A DNA stretch of 64,000 nucleotides from Sebaldella termitidis ATCC 33386 (GCF_000024405.1 NC_013517.1:3751989-3815988), one strand, 5' to 3'; shown: positions 34,277-44,287, numbered from the stretch's first letter. The notes: generated by a model from the sequence alone, not told the origin. Translations and numbers: made by a program.

Positions 34277-34936
34277 TTATGCATCTAATGTTCTTAATCT
34301 GAAATGCTCCTGTATTTTCTCAGACAGCACCAGATTATTCCAGTTATTTTCCACTCTTATAATAATGGTATTATCAGTTTTCATTCTTTTCAGAATTTCT
34401 ACCCATTTAAAATTTTTTATTCCAAATTCCTCTATATACTTTTCTGCTGTTTCATCTGTAAGAATAAGCTCTCCTACCATTCCGCATTTTACATCTGACA
34501 TTTTATAAAGCTTTGATTCTTCTTCCCAGAAAATTATATTTGGAATTTCACTGCCGTGCGGGCAGACAGCAGGTTCTCTCAGATATTTATAAAGTCTCTC
34601 TACCAGTTTTGCAGAAGCATTGTGTTCCAGCAGCTCGGCATCATCATGAACGTCATCCAGCTGATATCCCAGTTTATTCACAAGAAAATATTCCCAGACC
34701 CTGTGTGCTTTCAATATAAATAATGCTTCATATTTTCCGTCTTCGGTAAGTTTTATTCCTTTATACGCATAATGATTAACAAGAAACTTTTTCTCCAGTC
34801 TCTTTATCATCTCATTTGCCGAAGGAACTGATATATTCAGATAACCGGCTATCTTCTTTACTGATACGAATTCTTCTTCTTCTGAAAGCAGATATATTCC
34901 TTTTAAATAGTCCTGTTCATTTCTGGATAATCTCAT
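34277..34936 (-). CDS. mntR: DtxR/MntR-family metal-dependent repressor
   Basis: I place the start at the ATG at 34936 (GGAGG upstream), giving MRLSRNEQDYLKGIYLLSEE. The protein is about 219 residues. A winged helix (VSVKKIAGYLNISVPSANEMIKRLEKK) is followed by the dimerisation/metal domain with 'ILKAHRVWEYFLVNKLGY', 'DDAELLEHNASAKLVERLYKYL' and CPHGSEIP, and a C-terminal FeoA/SH3-like part. It senses Mn2+ or Fe2+ and represses the ZIP and mntH genes that follow it. Whether manganese or iron is sensed is inferred from mntH. Confidence 0.92.
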   Translation of the reverse strand: MRLSRNEQDYLKGIYLLSEEEEFVSVKKIAGYLNISVPSANEMIKRLEKKFLVNHYAYKGIKLTEDGKYEALFILKAHRVWEYFLVNKLGYQLDDVHDDAELLEHNASAKLVERLYKYLREPAVCPHGSEIPNIIFWEEESKLYKMSDVKCGMVGELILTDETAEKYIEEFGIKNFKWVEILKRMKTDNTIIIRVENNWNNLVLSEKIQEHFRLRTLDA

Positions 34937-35170
34937 TTTTCCTCCAATTAACAATTAAATCTTTTTCTATGAAAATATTATAGCATAACCTTATATTTTT
35001 TTCTATATTTATTTATTTTGTTATGGCAAGCATTATGTTTTTATTATTTTATGAACCTTTATTCCGTAATTTTTTTCTCTTATTAATGCTTATTTTTCTG
35101 ATTAAATTGACTTTTCTCCGGCTTTAAGTTAAAATTTATTATAAATAACACAGGAAAGCGAGGAATAAAC

Positions 35171-36019
35171 ATGCGGATAATGCTTATCTATCCCAAATAT
35201 CCGTTAAAAAATATTGTTGACCCTGACTGGCTCGAGGAATACAATGCCGTTTCTAAAATATCTTGTATTGAAACAGGTTTGTATGATGAATATGAAAAAA
35301 AGCTTATTTTCAGTAAATTATCTGAAAATGACCGGTATATATTTTTATACAGAGGATGGATGCTGGAACCCGAGGATCATCCCTCATATATTTTCCCGCA
35401 GTACCGCTGGTTCTCTGACCATATTCAGGCAAAAACAGCAAACAGCGGTTTTTTCTGGACAGAATTACTGGAGCCATACATTATAGGCCCCACAATTTTA
35501 TATAATAATGATTTTTTGAATAGTATCCAGAGTATTGATTCAAAATCTTTTGATATACTGAGTGAAAAACTATACTCACTGACAGTACCGAAACTCGGAA
35601 ATCTTCTCTTTGTAAAGGACGGAGTAAAATCAGAAACCAACCCTGTTATTTCATCAGCAGAAGAATTAAGTGTTTTGTTATCAAAGATGGCAAGTCATAC
35701 TGGAAAATTCCGTGACGGCTTAATTTTTAAACCCGCAGTAAAAGTGGAAAATGAAAAACGCTTCTTCTGTTTTGCAATAAATAATAATATTATAGTTTTC
35801 CCTCAGGATAATTCAGAAAAAGAAGAGACAGAATTTCTTATATCAGTTATAAATACTGCTATTCCTGCTCTAAATCTGAACTTTTTCACACTTGACACTG
35901 CTTATGCAGACGGAAAACCTGTTTTAGTGGAATTAGGACACGGCGAATATTCTTCGTTAAAAAATCTAAATCCTGATGCTTTTGCACAAATACTCGGATC
36001 TGTAACAGAAAAATTTTAA
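35171..36019 (+). CDS. ATP-grasp domain protein (DUF4343-like)
   Basis: This is a 282-residue cytoplasmic protein. 'YIFLYRGWMLEPEDHPSY' near 60, 'RDGLIFKPAVKVENEKRFFCF' near 190 and the end 'GKPVLVELGHGEYSSLKNL' fit the small ATP-grasp-type family DUF4343, whose members probably make an acyl-phosphate and ligate an amine or add a phosphate. The substrate is unknown. AGCGAGG precedes the ATG. The + strand orientation makes it divergent from the mntR operon. Confidence 0.7.
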   Translation: MRIMLIYPKYPLKNIVDPDWLEEYNAVSKISCIETGLYDEYEKKLIFSKLSENDRYIFLYRGWMLEPEDHPSYIFPQYRWFSDHIQAKTANSGFFWTELLEPYIIGPTILYNNDFLNSIQSIDSKSFDILSEKLYSLTVPKLGNLLFVKDGVKSETNPVISSAEELSVLLSKMASHTGKFRDGLIFKPAVKVENEKRFFCFAINNNIIVFPQDNSEKEETEFLISVINTAIPALNLNFFTLDTAYADGKPVLVELGHGEYSSLKNLNPDAFAQILGSVTEKF

Positions 36020-36173
36020 TAAATTTTCTTATTTATAAAATTCCTATGGAACCTGAGTCTGTTCCAAAATTAAAAAAAGCTGCATGGATAAATGATAAAT
36101 ACAATATTCCATGACAGAGCGTCCGGAAGCAATTTCCGGCATATTTAAAAAAAATTTACTTAAGAGGTGTACT

Positions 36174-36971
36174 GTGAAAAAATTATGTTTATTGATTTTT
36201 ATGGGAGTTTCACTGGTTTTTTATGCTGCTTCACATGAAGAGCATATGATAGACGACTGTTATAACTGTTATATAACCAAAAATAACTCTGTTTATTTTG
36301 TTGATGATGCTTCCCATCCGTATAAAATTGAAATTGCCGATTATATTTCCTTTACTGTTCTGAGTCAGTTTTATGCTAAGGATAAAAATAATATTTATTT
36401 CTTTGAAGATATACTCGAAAATGTTGACAAAGATACTTTTTCTGCATTATCAGGCTTTTATGCAAAAGATGATAAGCATATATATTTCGGGGATAAAATA
36501 TTTCAAAATGTTGATTTTGACAGCTTCAAGGCTTTGAATATTTTTTATGCAAAAGATAAAAATTCTGTTTATATCTATAATAAAAAAATTAAAGGTGCAG
36601 CTCCGGAAAGTTTTCACACTCTTTCCGGTTTATATGCCAAAGACGCAAATCATGTGTATTTTGAAGGAGCTATTATTGATAAAGCAGATGCTCCAAGCTT
36701 TGAAACACTGGATTTTTCATATGCAAAGGATAAAAAAAATGTGTACTATCTGAAAACAATTATAAAAAATTCTGATATAAAAACTTTCCGTGTTCTAAAT
36801 AACGGATATGCTGCTGATAAAAATTCTCTTTACTATGACGGACAGGATGTAAAAGGTTCTGATCCGGATACTTTTGAAGTTTTAGATGACAATTTTGTAA
36901 GAGATCAAAATCATATTTATATGTGGGGCAATATTGCAGATGATGATTATGAAATAACGAATAAAAAATAA
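36174..36971 (+). CDS. Secreted DKNYV-repeat protein
   Basis: I place the start at the GTG at 36174, giving VKKLCLLIFMGVSLVFYAAS, a signal peptide; an ATG at 36111 would add an unlikely 21-residue leader. The mature part has at least seven repeats of about 27 residues in which 'xFYAKDKNxxYFxxxIxxxVDxxSFxxLx' recurs (AKDKNNIYFFEDIL, AKDDKHIYFGDKIF, AKDKNSVYIYNKKI, AKDANHVYFEGAII, AKDKKNVYYLKTII). This is an exemplary DKNYV-type repeat protein, expected in the periplasm or on the surface; the role is unknown. Confidence 0.85.
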   Translation: MKKLCLLIFMGVSLVFYAASHEEHMIDDCYNCYITKNNSVYFVDDASHPYKIEIADYISFTVLSQFYAKDKNNIYFFEDILENVDKDTFSALSGFYAKDDKHIYFGDKIFQNVDFDSFKALNIFYAKDKNSVYIYNKKIKGAAPESFHTLSGLYAKDANHVYFEGAIIDKADAPSFETLDFSYAKDKKNVYYLKTIIKNSDIKTFRVLNNGYAADKNSLYYDGQDVKGSDPDTFEVLDDNFVRDQNHIYMWGNIADDDYEITNKK

Positions 36972-36992
36972 TTCTCCTGCCTGTACGAAATT

Positions 36993-37036
36993 AAAAAAGA
37001 AGAGACAAAAGTTTAAAATAATGTCTCTTCTTTTTT
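36993..37036. terminator. Bidirectional terminator
   Basis: Arms 36993-37007 (A6 then GAAGAGACA) and 37022-37036 form a 15-bp stem with T runs on both strands. It lies between the + strand DKNYV gene and the - strand lipoprotein gene and can serve both. Confidence 0.85.
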
Positions 37037-37123
37037 ATTCCAGATTTTATAATCATAAATACCCGAAAACTCCCAGAGTATAATTCTTTGCCTCAAAGAT
37101 TTTGAATATATTACGGCAAAAAA

Positions 37124-37576
37124 TTAATAACCCAGTTTTTTCAGGACTTCATTTATTTCATCTGTTTTGGCACCCGGAGCATTTATATAAATAAAAGTCT
37201 CTCCTACTCTTGATACGACTTTATACGTAGAATTACTTTTTAGTGTATATTTAGATACATTCCCCATAGATTTTTGAGTTTCCACCATAGCATTTCCTTT
37301 AGTTTTCTCAAATTTTTCTTTATTCAGATTATACGAGCCCACAGCGTAATCTTTATTTTCAGTAACGAAAAATTCTATCTGATACCCGTCTTTCTTTGCT
37401 ATTAAAACTGCTTTAGCACCTTTTCCTACATATTTTTCAGAAATATCCTGTACCTGATATCCTTCCTGTGTCATCTTATTTTTAAATTCATCAGCAGTAA
37501 GTGCTTTTTTCCCTTTACAGCCTGTAATCACAAATAATAGCGTGATACTCATTAAAAATAATAAAATTTTTTTCAT
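37124..37576 (-). CDS. Small lipoprotein, function unknown
   Basis: This 150-residue protein has a lipoprotein signal ending VITGC (cysteine at residue 20). The mature part is basic, with 'LTADEFKNKMTQEGYQVQDISEKYVGK' and a final 'GAKTDEINEVLKKLGY'. I recognise no family beyond a small alpha/beta lipoprotein. GGAGG precedes the ATG. Confidence 0.75.
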   Translation of the reverse strand: MKKILLFLMSITLLFVITGCKGKKALTADEFKNKMTQEGYQVQDISEKYVGKGAKAVLIAKKDGYQIEFFVTENKDYAVGSYNLNKEKFEKTKGNAMVETQKSMGNVSKYTLKSNSTYKVVSRVGETFIYINAPGAKTDEINEVLKKLGY

Positions 37577-37755
37577 AATTCCTCCTTGATATTGTTTTAA
37601 TACTGTTATTTTTAATTTTTGATCTTTTCACAGACCGCAGTTCAAAATAAATATTCGATCTACAGTCTTTAAAAATTTCTAAATTTAGACTATATTCTAC
37701 TACATTATAACATAGTTTTCAAATAAATATTATTATAAAAAACATATAGTAAAAA

Positions 37756-37791
37756 ATCCCTGAAAGAGATTATTTATAACCTTTCAGGGAT
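37756..37791 (-). terminator. Terminator of the 194-residue secreted-protein gene
   Basis: Arms ATCCCTGAAAG (37756-37766) and CTTTCAGGGAT (37781-37791) form an 11-bp stem; a T run follows on the minus strand (A run 37751-37756). It lies 15 bases after the stop at 37806. Confidence 0.85.
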
Positions 37792-37805
37792 ATCCGCCAA
37801 ATATT

Positions 37806-38390
37806 TTATTCTATATTTATTTCTATTGGTATTATAATATTTGAATAAGTTTTGCTCCGATCCTCAAGGACAAGCTCACCTGTAAGCTTTCCTTCCGTAA
37901 TGCGCATATTTTTATTATTTTTCACTCTTAAATCAGAAATATCAAAATTTACAGTGAGAGTTTTTTCCTCATTAGGTTTAAAATTCAGTCCTGATGCTGT
38001 TTCTATCACATATTTGCTGTTTCTCCCGTCAGGTGAAACTTCTACGCCTACTCCGGTACCAGTCCGTGTTCTTCCCCCTGAACCTATCCCTATTCCTACG
38101 CCAATAACAGGACTAAAGCTCCATGAAGTTTTCTTTTTCAGCTCCACTTCGTACTTATTTCCATTATCATCAATATAAAAAAGCGAGCTTTCTATCCAAA
38201 GCTTTAATTTTTTATCTGTACGATTAGTGAGTGTAATTATATCAAAAAATTTACTCTCAGGTCTTACTGTTTTAACTATAGATGAAGGACTAAGCTCCAC
38301 AGGTCCGCCTGAAAGAACAGTTTTTGCATCACCAAATGCCAAAACTGTAAAAAAAAGCATAAATACTAAAAATCTAAAATTTCTACCCAT
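37806..38390 (-). CDS. Secreted hypothetical protein with glycine-rich loop
   Basis: This 194-residue protein has a signal peptide (MGRNFRFLVFMLFFTVLAFGDAK). The mature part looks like an immunoglobulin-type beta sandwich ('FFDIITLTNRTDKKLKLWIESSLFYIDDNG', 'NEEKTLTVNFDISDLRVKN', 'LVLEDRSKTYSNIIIPIEINIE'), interrupted around residues 100-115 by a G/T/R-rich loop (GIGIGSGGRTRTGTGVGV). No family is recognised. It lies 25 bases after the DKNYV lipoprotein gene and may share its transcript. Confidence 0.7.
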   Translation of the reverse strand: MGRNFRFLVFMLFFTVLAFGDAKTVLSGGPVELSPSSIVKTVRPESKFFDIITLTNRTDKKLKLWIESSLFYIDDNGNKYEVELKKKTSWSFSPVIGVGIGIGSGGRTRTGTGVGVEVSPDGRNSKYVIETASGLNFKPNEEKTLTVNFDISDLRVKNNKNMRITEGKLTGELVLEDRSKTYSNIIIPIEINIE

Positions 38391-38415
38391 AACTTTTTCT
38401 CCTTTTTTACTTTTT

Positions 38416-39672
38416 TTACTTTCTTTGTTTTTGTATCCCTAAAAGTCCGTCTATTATTTTCTTCTTGAGCTTTCTTGCATCATCAGCTGTATTCAATTCT
38501 TCCGGCTTGACTTCTTTTAATCTCTGCCCGGCATAATACACATGTTTTTTGTCTTTGATAAGCTCATCGCCCATGTACACATAATTTTTCCCGTCTATAT
38601 CTGTCTCGAGCTTTCGCTTTTTACCCAAAAGTGATGCACTTCCCAAATATAAAATATTATTTTTATAAAGATAATATGGTCCGCCTATATATTTCAGCAA
38701 TGCGGGATCAAGCTTTTCAAGCACTGAATCGCCACTGTAAACATGATTTTTATCCTTGGCCAGATTTTCTTCACCCAGCTCCTCAAAGGTTTCAACATCG
38801 ACACCTTCTACAGGTGTACCTCCCCAGTAAACCTTCGTCTTATCTTTTATGTAAATCCCGTTTTCCCAAATCTTATAATTTTTCATATCAATATCCAGAA
38901 TCTGTTTAGATTCATAAATATGATTTTTATCTTTGGCATATATATTCCCTATCTGAACAAATGTTTCAGGGTCTGCCCCTTCCATAATTTCTCCGTAATA
39001 ATAAACATATCTGTTATCCTTAGTGTATATTTCGCTTTTCTTTCTGCTCTGGTCTGCTACTATTACGAATGTAGCAGGATTTGCGTCCTCTAATACACGA
39101 TTCTCCATATATACACGGTTACTGTCTTTGGAATATGTATCCGAAAGAGGCTCAAAAGTATTTATATCTGCCCCGCTTATCTTTCTTCCGTCGTAATATA
39201 CATTTTTATCATCTATAACATAGTTTTCCAGTAATATTCTGAATTTACTTATATTAATATTCAAAGGTTTTCCTTCTCTGTTGTATATTTTTTTTCTGTC
39301 TGAAAAATATTTCGGAATCTCCCCGCCTATTGCAAAAAATGTTTCCGGATCTGCTCCTTCCAGAATCATTTCCCGGTAATATACATGATTTTTATCTTTT
39401 GACATATAATCGCCCACAAGAACAAAACTTTCTATATCTGCTCCCGCTATTATTTTGTTTCCGAAATATATGTGCTCATTATCTTTGGCATAATCAAAAC
39501 TGAGTATTTCAAAAGTTTTTTTATCTACATCATACATAGGATTCGTTTTATAATGAATTATATTAAATTTTTTTGCATAGGTACCGTTTAGAATGTTATC
39601 GTCCATTCCATCGTCTTTACTACAAGAAATTACTGTTGAAACTAAAATCAACGTTACTAGAAACTTCCTCAT
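38416..39672 (-). CDS. DKNYV-repeat lipoprotein
   Basis: I place the start at the ATG at 39672 (AAAGGAG upstream), giving MRKFLVTLILVSTVISC, a lipoprotein signal with cysteine at 17; an ATG at 39717 would put 15 extra residues in front. The 418-residue protein is a chain of DKNYV-type repeats ('YAKDNEHIYFGNKIIAGADIESFVLV', 'MSKDKNHVYYREMILEGADPETFFAI', 'YAKDKNHIYESKQIL'). It is a membrane-anchored relative of the secreted protein at 36174. It follows addA by only 13 bases. The function is unknown. Confidence 0.85.
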   Translation of the reverse strand: MRKFLVTLILVSTVISCSKDDGMDDNILNGTYAKKFNIIHYKTNPMYDVDKKTFEILSFDYAKDNEHIYFGNKIIAGADIESFVLVGDYMSKDKNHVYYREMILEGADPETFFAIGGEIPKYFSDRKKIYNREGKPLNINISKFRILLENYVIDDKNVYYDGRKISGADINTFEPLSDTYSKDSNRVYMENRVLEDANPATFVIVADQSRKKSEIYTKDNRYVYYYGEIMEGADPETFVQIGNIYAKDKNHIYESKQILDIDMKNYKIWENGIYIKDKTKVYWGGTPVEGVDVETFEELGEENLAKDKNHVYSGDSVLEKLDPALLKYIGGPYYLYKNNILYLGSASLLGKKRKLETDIDGKNYVYMGDELIKDKKHVYYAGQRLKEVKPEELNTADDARKLKKKIIDGLLGIQKQRK

Positions 39673-39685
39673 TCTTACTCCTTTA

Positions 39686-42673
39686 CTATAATCTGATGAA
39701 CTCTTTTCTGAAATCATAATCCGGAAGTTTTTCTTTTAATATTTTTTCATATTTTAAAATCTGCTCCTGATTATGGATTTCTCCGCTTTTAAAATCTAAA
39801 ATAACTGCCTTTTTGCCAGTTCTGTCCAATAGTAATTTATCTATCCTGAAAACTTCACCTGTCACACCGTCTGTAATCTCAAATTCATTAAAAACTTCCC
39901 ATGTCTTATAAAAAAGCTCCTTATTACCAAAAATAAAATTATCTGCTCTTTTAAATATTTCTTCCAGCTTTGACTTTCCCAGCATATTTCCATATTTTTG
40001 AAATACCTGGGATCTGGCAAAATATCTTTCTTCCTCACCCGCATACTTTATATTTTCAAAATAATAATGAATAGCTAATCCTTCTTTTCTTGAATTTTCT
40101 ATTTCTAATGATTTTGTACTTTTTACTATTTTATCATATTTTTTATTTTCTATAAAATATTTCTTTATATTTATTTCTTTTTTCTCCGGCCTTTTACTCT
40201 CTTCCTCTTTATTTTGATATACTCCGTCTGTATAAAAAGAGCCTGCTACCTCTTCTATTTCAAGACCCGAGGCTTTGTAAAGGGCATTTTCCAGATTGTC
40301 ATTTCTAAATCCTTTTTTTCCTGTATAATAAAAAATATATAAATTCGATTTTGCTCTTGTAAGTGCAACATAAAGATTATTTATTTTTTCGTCTTCCTCT
40401 TTTAGATCACTGTTTTTGGGAAATTTTCTGTATTCATCCAATAACTCTGTGATTCCTCTGTTTCTGCTGTTAAAGATTATGTAGTCCTCCACTTTGGTAA
40501 AAGTTTTGTCAAGCTCAGTGATGAATTCAAGTCCTCCCCTGTTATTTCCCTTTTTCCCCGAAGAATCTATCAGATAGTAAACTGTATTGTATTCCAGCCC
40601 TTTTGACTTATGTATTGTTGTTAATATTACGGCATTAGTTTCATTAAGTCCCTGAATTGACAGCAGCTCTTTATTCTCCTCTGTTTTACTCAAAAAATCC
40701 TCCATAGACTCAAATTTGAGCATTAGATTATAAAGATACAGAATATTTTTATACACAATACTGCTTTTTTCTTCTTTTATGATATTAAAATTTTCAAATA
40801 TATACCTTACCTTATCAGTATACTCCATTTTCTCCGCTATAACCAGCTTTTTAAAAAAATCTTCAAGTACACCGGGTTTTTCTGACCTGCCCTCAAGGTA
40901 TCCCTGAATCTTATATTTATTTTCCAGTATATACCTTAGATCCTCTGCATTTATATCTATAAAGCTGCTTCTCAGAAATTTTACAAGAGATATAAAATCT
41001 TTGTAAACCAAAAAATGAAATAAATAAAATACCGCTTCGGTTTCTTCATATTCTTTCAGAGTCTTGTTGCTTTCCAGTATAAAGGGTATCTTGTTTGTTT
41101 CCAGATAAGCGGCTATATTGGCCAGTTCACTGTTTTTTCTTGCGATAACCGCAGTATTCCTGTAATTTCCGTTTTCTTTCAGGGAAGCTGTTATATCGCT
41201 TAATATTTCTTCTATTGTATCTGTTTCAGGATCATCGTTATTATATGCATTCAGTTCTACATATCCTTCCGGGGAATTATACTCTACTTCTTCATAATTC
41301 CATGTATCATTTATATTATTAAAGAATTTATTCAAAAATATCATAACTTTTTCTTTTGTCCTGTAAGTTTTTGCAAGTGAATTTACATTTACCTCTCCGT
41401 CCAGTATATTTTCCAGATTTTCAAAGAGCTTTTTCTCACCGTCTCTCCAGCCGTAAATAGACTGTTTGGCATCCCCAACAATGACTGCATTTTTACTTCC
41501 CTCTACTATCGCCCGAAGAATTCTCCACTGAAGTACACTTGTGTCCTGAAATTCATCTATAAAAACAGTCTCTATCTCATTTCCAAAAAAATCATAAAAT
41601 TCCTCTGTTACTTTTCCGTTATTTATATATCTGTTATTTTCCATAAGAAGCTTATATGTGTATATTGTCCTGTCACTATTATTAAACGACTTTTCCGAAA
41701 ATCTTATCTGATCATATATACCAAAAATTATATCGGAAATTTCAAAATAATCCTTTTCATAGCTGATGATTTCCTCATTAAATATATACTTTGCAAGAAT
41801 TTTCTTATAATTCCTGTATTCTTCCTTAAAATTTTCTGCTGCTTCCTTGTATTTATTTCCTTTTATTTTTCTTCCGTTCCATATTATATCACTGGTAGCC
41901 TTTAAAAATTCCCTTATATTTTTCAAAAAATATTTTTCCTTATCATTTGAATCCAAAAAACTATTATAAGACAAAAAAGGCTCCTTCAAGACTTCCTCTC
42001 TGCTGAATTCCGAAAGCATTATCACCTCATCCGAAACAAGCAGCAGCTTTTCGGTTTCATAAAGAAGATCAGCTGTTTCAACCTTATACTTCTTTCTTGT
42101 TTTTCTCTCATTTCCGATAAATTCGAATTTCCACCTGTTTTTTATCAGCTGATCTATCAGCTCTTCATACTCTTCAAGATTTCTTCTTCTTTCTTTCAAT
42201 AGAAAGCTTTTTACCTTTTCCATGTGATATCTGTTTGAAATAAGCTCTGCAAGTACATTTTCTATTACTTCCTTATTTTCATCATTATCTGTATTATATG
42301 TATAAATATGTTTTTTTTCAGCTACAATTCTGTCAAAAATAATTTTTATAAATGAATCAATTGTATATATTTTTATTTTATCTTTATTATAAATAATATC
42401 TTTGTATATTATTTTCATTTTTTCTTGGTTAACTGTAAGTCCCGGATCTGACTTCCTTATATTTTCCAGTATCTCATCCCCTGCTTCTGTACCCTCTGAT
42501 ATTTCCTCCAGAAATAAAAGCACTCTTTCTCTTATTTCAGAAGTAGCTTTCTTGGTAAATGTCATTACATATATTTTCCTGAAATCAGTCCCCAGAATCA
42601 GCTCTTTTATATATTCCAAAGCCAGACTGTAAGTTTTTCCTGTTCCGGCACTTGCTTTTATTATTTTTTTCAT
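39686..42673 (-). CDS. addA: AddA/RecB-like helicase-nuclease
   Basis: This 995-residue UvrD-type helicase starts with Walker A KASAGTGKT (6-14). It also has FIDEFQDTSVLQW (Walker B), VGDAKQSIYGWRDGE, TYRTKEKV, 'TTIHKSKGLEYNTVYY' and 'ALTRAKSNLYIFYY' (motif VI). The C-terminus is a RecB-type nuclease with H-Y-Y-F, 'FRIDKLLLDRTGKKAVILDFKSGE' (Asp and D-x-K) and a Q-x-x-K-Y tail. Together with the AddB-like protein at 48371-50932 it should unwind and resect double-strand ends for recombination. At 995 residues it is shorter than Bacillus AddA. The two genes are separated by 5.7 kb here, whereas they are usually adjacent. Confidence 0.82.
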   Translation of the reverse strand: MKKIIKASAGTGKTYSLALEYIKELILGTDFRKIYVMTFTKKATSEIRERVLLFLEEISEGTEAGDEILENIRKSDPGLTVNQEKMKIIYKDIIYNKDKIKIYTIDSFIKIIFDRIVAEKKHIYTYNTDNDENKEVIENVLAELISNRYHMEKVKSFLLKERRRNLEEYEELIDQLIKNRWKFEFIGNERKTRKKYKVETADLLYETEKLLLVSDEVIMLSEFSREEVLKEPFLSYNSFLDSNDKEKYFLKNIREFLKATSDIIWNGRKIKGNKYKEAAENFKEEYRNYKKILAKYIFNEEIISYEKDYFEISDIIFGIYDQIRFSEKSFNNSDRTIYTYKLLMENNRYINNGKVTEEFYDFFGNEIETVFIDEFQDTSVLQWRILRAIVEGSKNAVIVGDAKQSIYGWRDGEKKLFENLENILDGEVNVNSLAKTYRTKEKVMIFLNKFFNNINDTWNYEEVEYNSPEGYVELNAYNNDDPETDTIEEILSDITASLKENGNYRNTAVIARKNSELANIAAYLETNKIPFILESNKTLKEYEETEAVFYLFHFLVYKDFISLVKFLRSSFIDINAEDLRYILENKYKIQGYLEGRSEKPGVLEDFFKKLVIAEKMEYTDKVRYIFENFNIIKEEKSSIVYKNILYLYNLMLKFESMEDFLSKTEENKELLSIQGLNETNAVILTTIHKSKGLEYNTVYYLIDSSGKKGNNRGGLEFITELDKTFTKVEDYIIFNSRNRGITELLDEYRKFPKNSDLKEEDEKINNLYVALTRAKSNLYIFYYTGKKGFRNDNLENALYKASGLEIEEVAGSFYTDGVYQNKEEESKRPEKKEINIKKYFIENKKYDKIVKSTKSLEIENSRKEGLAIHYYFENIKYAGEEERYFARSQVFQKYGNMLGKSKLEEIFKRADNFIFGNKELFYKTWEVFNEFEITDGVTGEVFRIDKLLLDRTGKKAVILDFKSGEIHNQEQILKYEKILKEKLPDYDFRKEFIRL

Positions 42674-42805
42674 TAGTGTTCCTTTCAGGAATTTTCTTAT
42701 ATTATATCATAAATCTCGTTTTATAAAAACATCACTGTTTTTTATATATTCTTGTTTATCCCTTATTTTTCGTTTTTTTAGATTTTATATTTTTTTAAAT
42801 AGTTT

Positions 42806-42846
42806 TATACTAAAAAATAAGTTATAATATTTGTATACTAAAATAA
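42806..42846. repeat. Direct repeat at the MFS promoter
   Basis: TATACTAAAAAATAA at 42806-42820 recurs as TATACTAAAATAA at 42834-42846, 28 bases apart, flanking a TATAAT-like element just before the Shine-Dalgarno of the exporter gene. It may be a regulator site, or simply AT-rich promoter sequence. Confidence 0.35.
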
Positions 42847-42856
42847 GGAGAAAAAT

Positions 42857-44284
42857 ATGGACGAAAAAGATACAAACTCATATAAAAATAAATGGATAAT
42901 ATTAATAACGGTTCTGCTTCTCATATTTATGTCAACACTGGACGGAAGTATTGTTAACGTAGCACTTCCTGCGCTTTCAAGAGAGCTTGGTGTTTCCAAC
43001 AGAGCTGTAAGCTGGGTTGTGTCCAGCTATCTCATAACAATCTGCACTGTTATTCTCGTATTCGGGAAACTTGGAGATATTACAGGAAAAACAAGAGTAT
43101 TCAAATATGGAGTTCTGCTTTTTACCTTTGGTTCTTTTCTATGCGGTTTTTCCTCATCGTTGGGAATGCTCATTTTTTCAAGAGCACTGCAGGCTGTGGG
43201 TGCTGCTGCTGCAATGGCTACCAGCCAGGGAATTATTACCCAGACTTTTCCAAAGCATGAAAGAGGTAAGGCTCTAGGATTAAGCGGAACTTTTGTTGCA
43301 TTAGGAGCTATGACCGGTCCTCCTCTCGGCGGCTTCCTGATTTCAATATTTAACTGGAACTATATTTTCTATATAAATGTACCTATTGGAATAATTGCAT
43401 TTATTTTCTGCATGAAATTTCTTCCCGAGGAAAAATATGAAAAAATAAAGTTCCCTGATATAAAAGGCTTTCTGCTTTTCTCTGCAGCTGTAATAACTTT
43501 ATTTATAGCTATCATAGAAGGTGAAACAATGAAATATACTAATCCTGTTATTCTTGCATGTTTTTTTGTTGCCATAGTAAGTTTTATAATATTTATCTTT
43601 GTAGAAAAACGTACTGAAAGTCCTATGCTTGATCTGAACATATTTAAATCAAAGCTTTTTTCTATAAGTATTTTCTGTGCATTCATAGTTTTTGTCGCTA
43701 CTTCATCTGTTGGTATTATACAGCCCTTTTATCTGCAGTATACAATGAAATTTTCTCCGGAAATGACCGGACTTCTTATGATGGCTTATCCTGTAGTTAT
43801 ATCTGTTACTGCGCCGAGCAGCGGTACACTTTCAGATAAAATAGGATCGGAACTTCTGACTTTCCTCGGACTTTTGATTATCAGCATCGGTTTATTTCTT
43901 ATGGCATTTTTGAATGAACATACACCTGTTGTATTATTTCTGGCAATTGTAGTTGTTATGGCTTTTGGAGCTGGATTATTTCAGTCGCCTAATAATTCTC
44001 TTATCATGTCTACTGTTGAAAAAGATAAACTTGGTATAGCCGGAAGTGTTAATGCACTTATCAGAAATCTCGGAATGAGTGTGGGAACAGCTATGTCCAC
44101 CGCAATACTTTATTCCAGAATGAGCAGTCTGGCAGGATATGAAGTGACAAGCTATATCGCAGGAAGAGATGATATTTTTATAAATTCCGTAAAATATGTT
44201 TATATCACGGCTGGTATATTATGTATAGCAGGAGCTCTTATCACTTATATGCGGCTTCATAATTCCAAAGTAAAACATTTTTAA
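42857..44284 (+). CDS. MFS multidrug exporter, DHA2 (EmrB/QacA) family
   Basis: This 475-residue protein has about 14 membrane helices. 'MSTLDGSIVNVALPALSREL' in helix 1 is the DHA2 hallmark, 'GKLGDITGKTRVFKYGVLLF' is motif A, and 'RALQAVGAAAAMATSQGII' is the motif B region. It should expel drugs or toxic compounds using the proton gradient. It is convergent with a rifamycin-phosphotransferase-like gene, so the two may both serve antibiotic defence. AAGGAG precedes the ATG. Confidence 0.92.
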   Translation: MDEKDTNSYKNKWIILITVLLLIFMSTLDGSIVNVALPALSRELGVSNRAVSWVVSSYLITICTVILVFGKLGDITGKTRVFKYGVLLFTFGSFLCGFSSSLGMLIFSRALQAVGAAAAMATSQGIITQTFPKHERGKALGLSGTFVALGAMTGPPLGGFLISIFNWNYIFYINVPIGIIAFIFCMKFLPEEKYEKIKFPDIKGFLLFSAAVITLFIAIIEGETMKYTNPVILACFFVAIVSFIIFIFVEKRTESPMLDLNIFKSKLFSISIFCAFIVFVATSSVGIIQPFYLQYTMKFSPEMTGLLMMAYPVVISVTAPSSGTLSDKIGSELLTFLGLLIISIGLFLMAFLNEHTPVVLFLAIVVVMAFGAGLFQSPNNSLIMSTVEKDKLGIAGSVNALIRNLGMSVGTAMSTAILYSRMSSLAGYEVTSYIAGRDDIFINSVKYVYITAGILCIAGALITYMRLHNSKVKHF

Positions 44285-44287
44285 AAG

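Noticed and set aside
34960-35060. Possible MntR operator (AGCATAACCTTAT) upstream of mntR
   Set aside because: The palindrome is too imperfect to distinguish from background without known sites.
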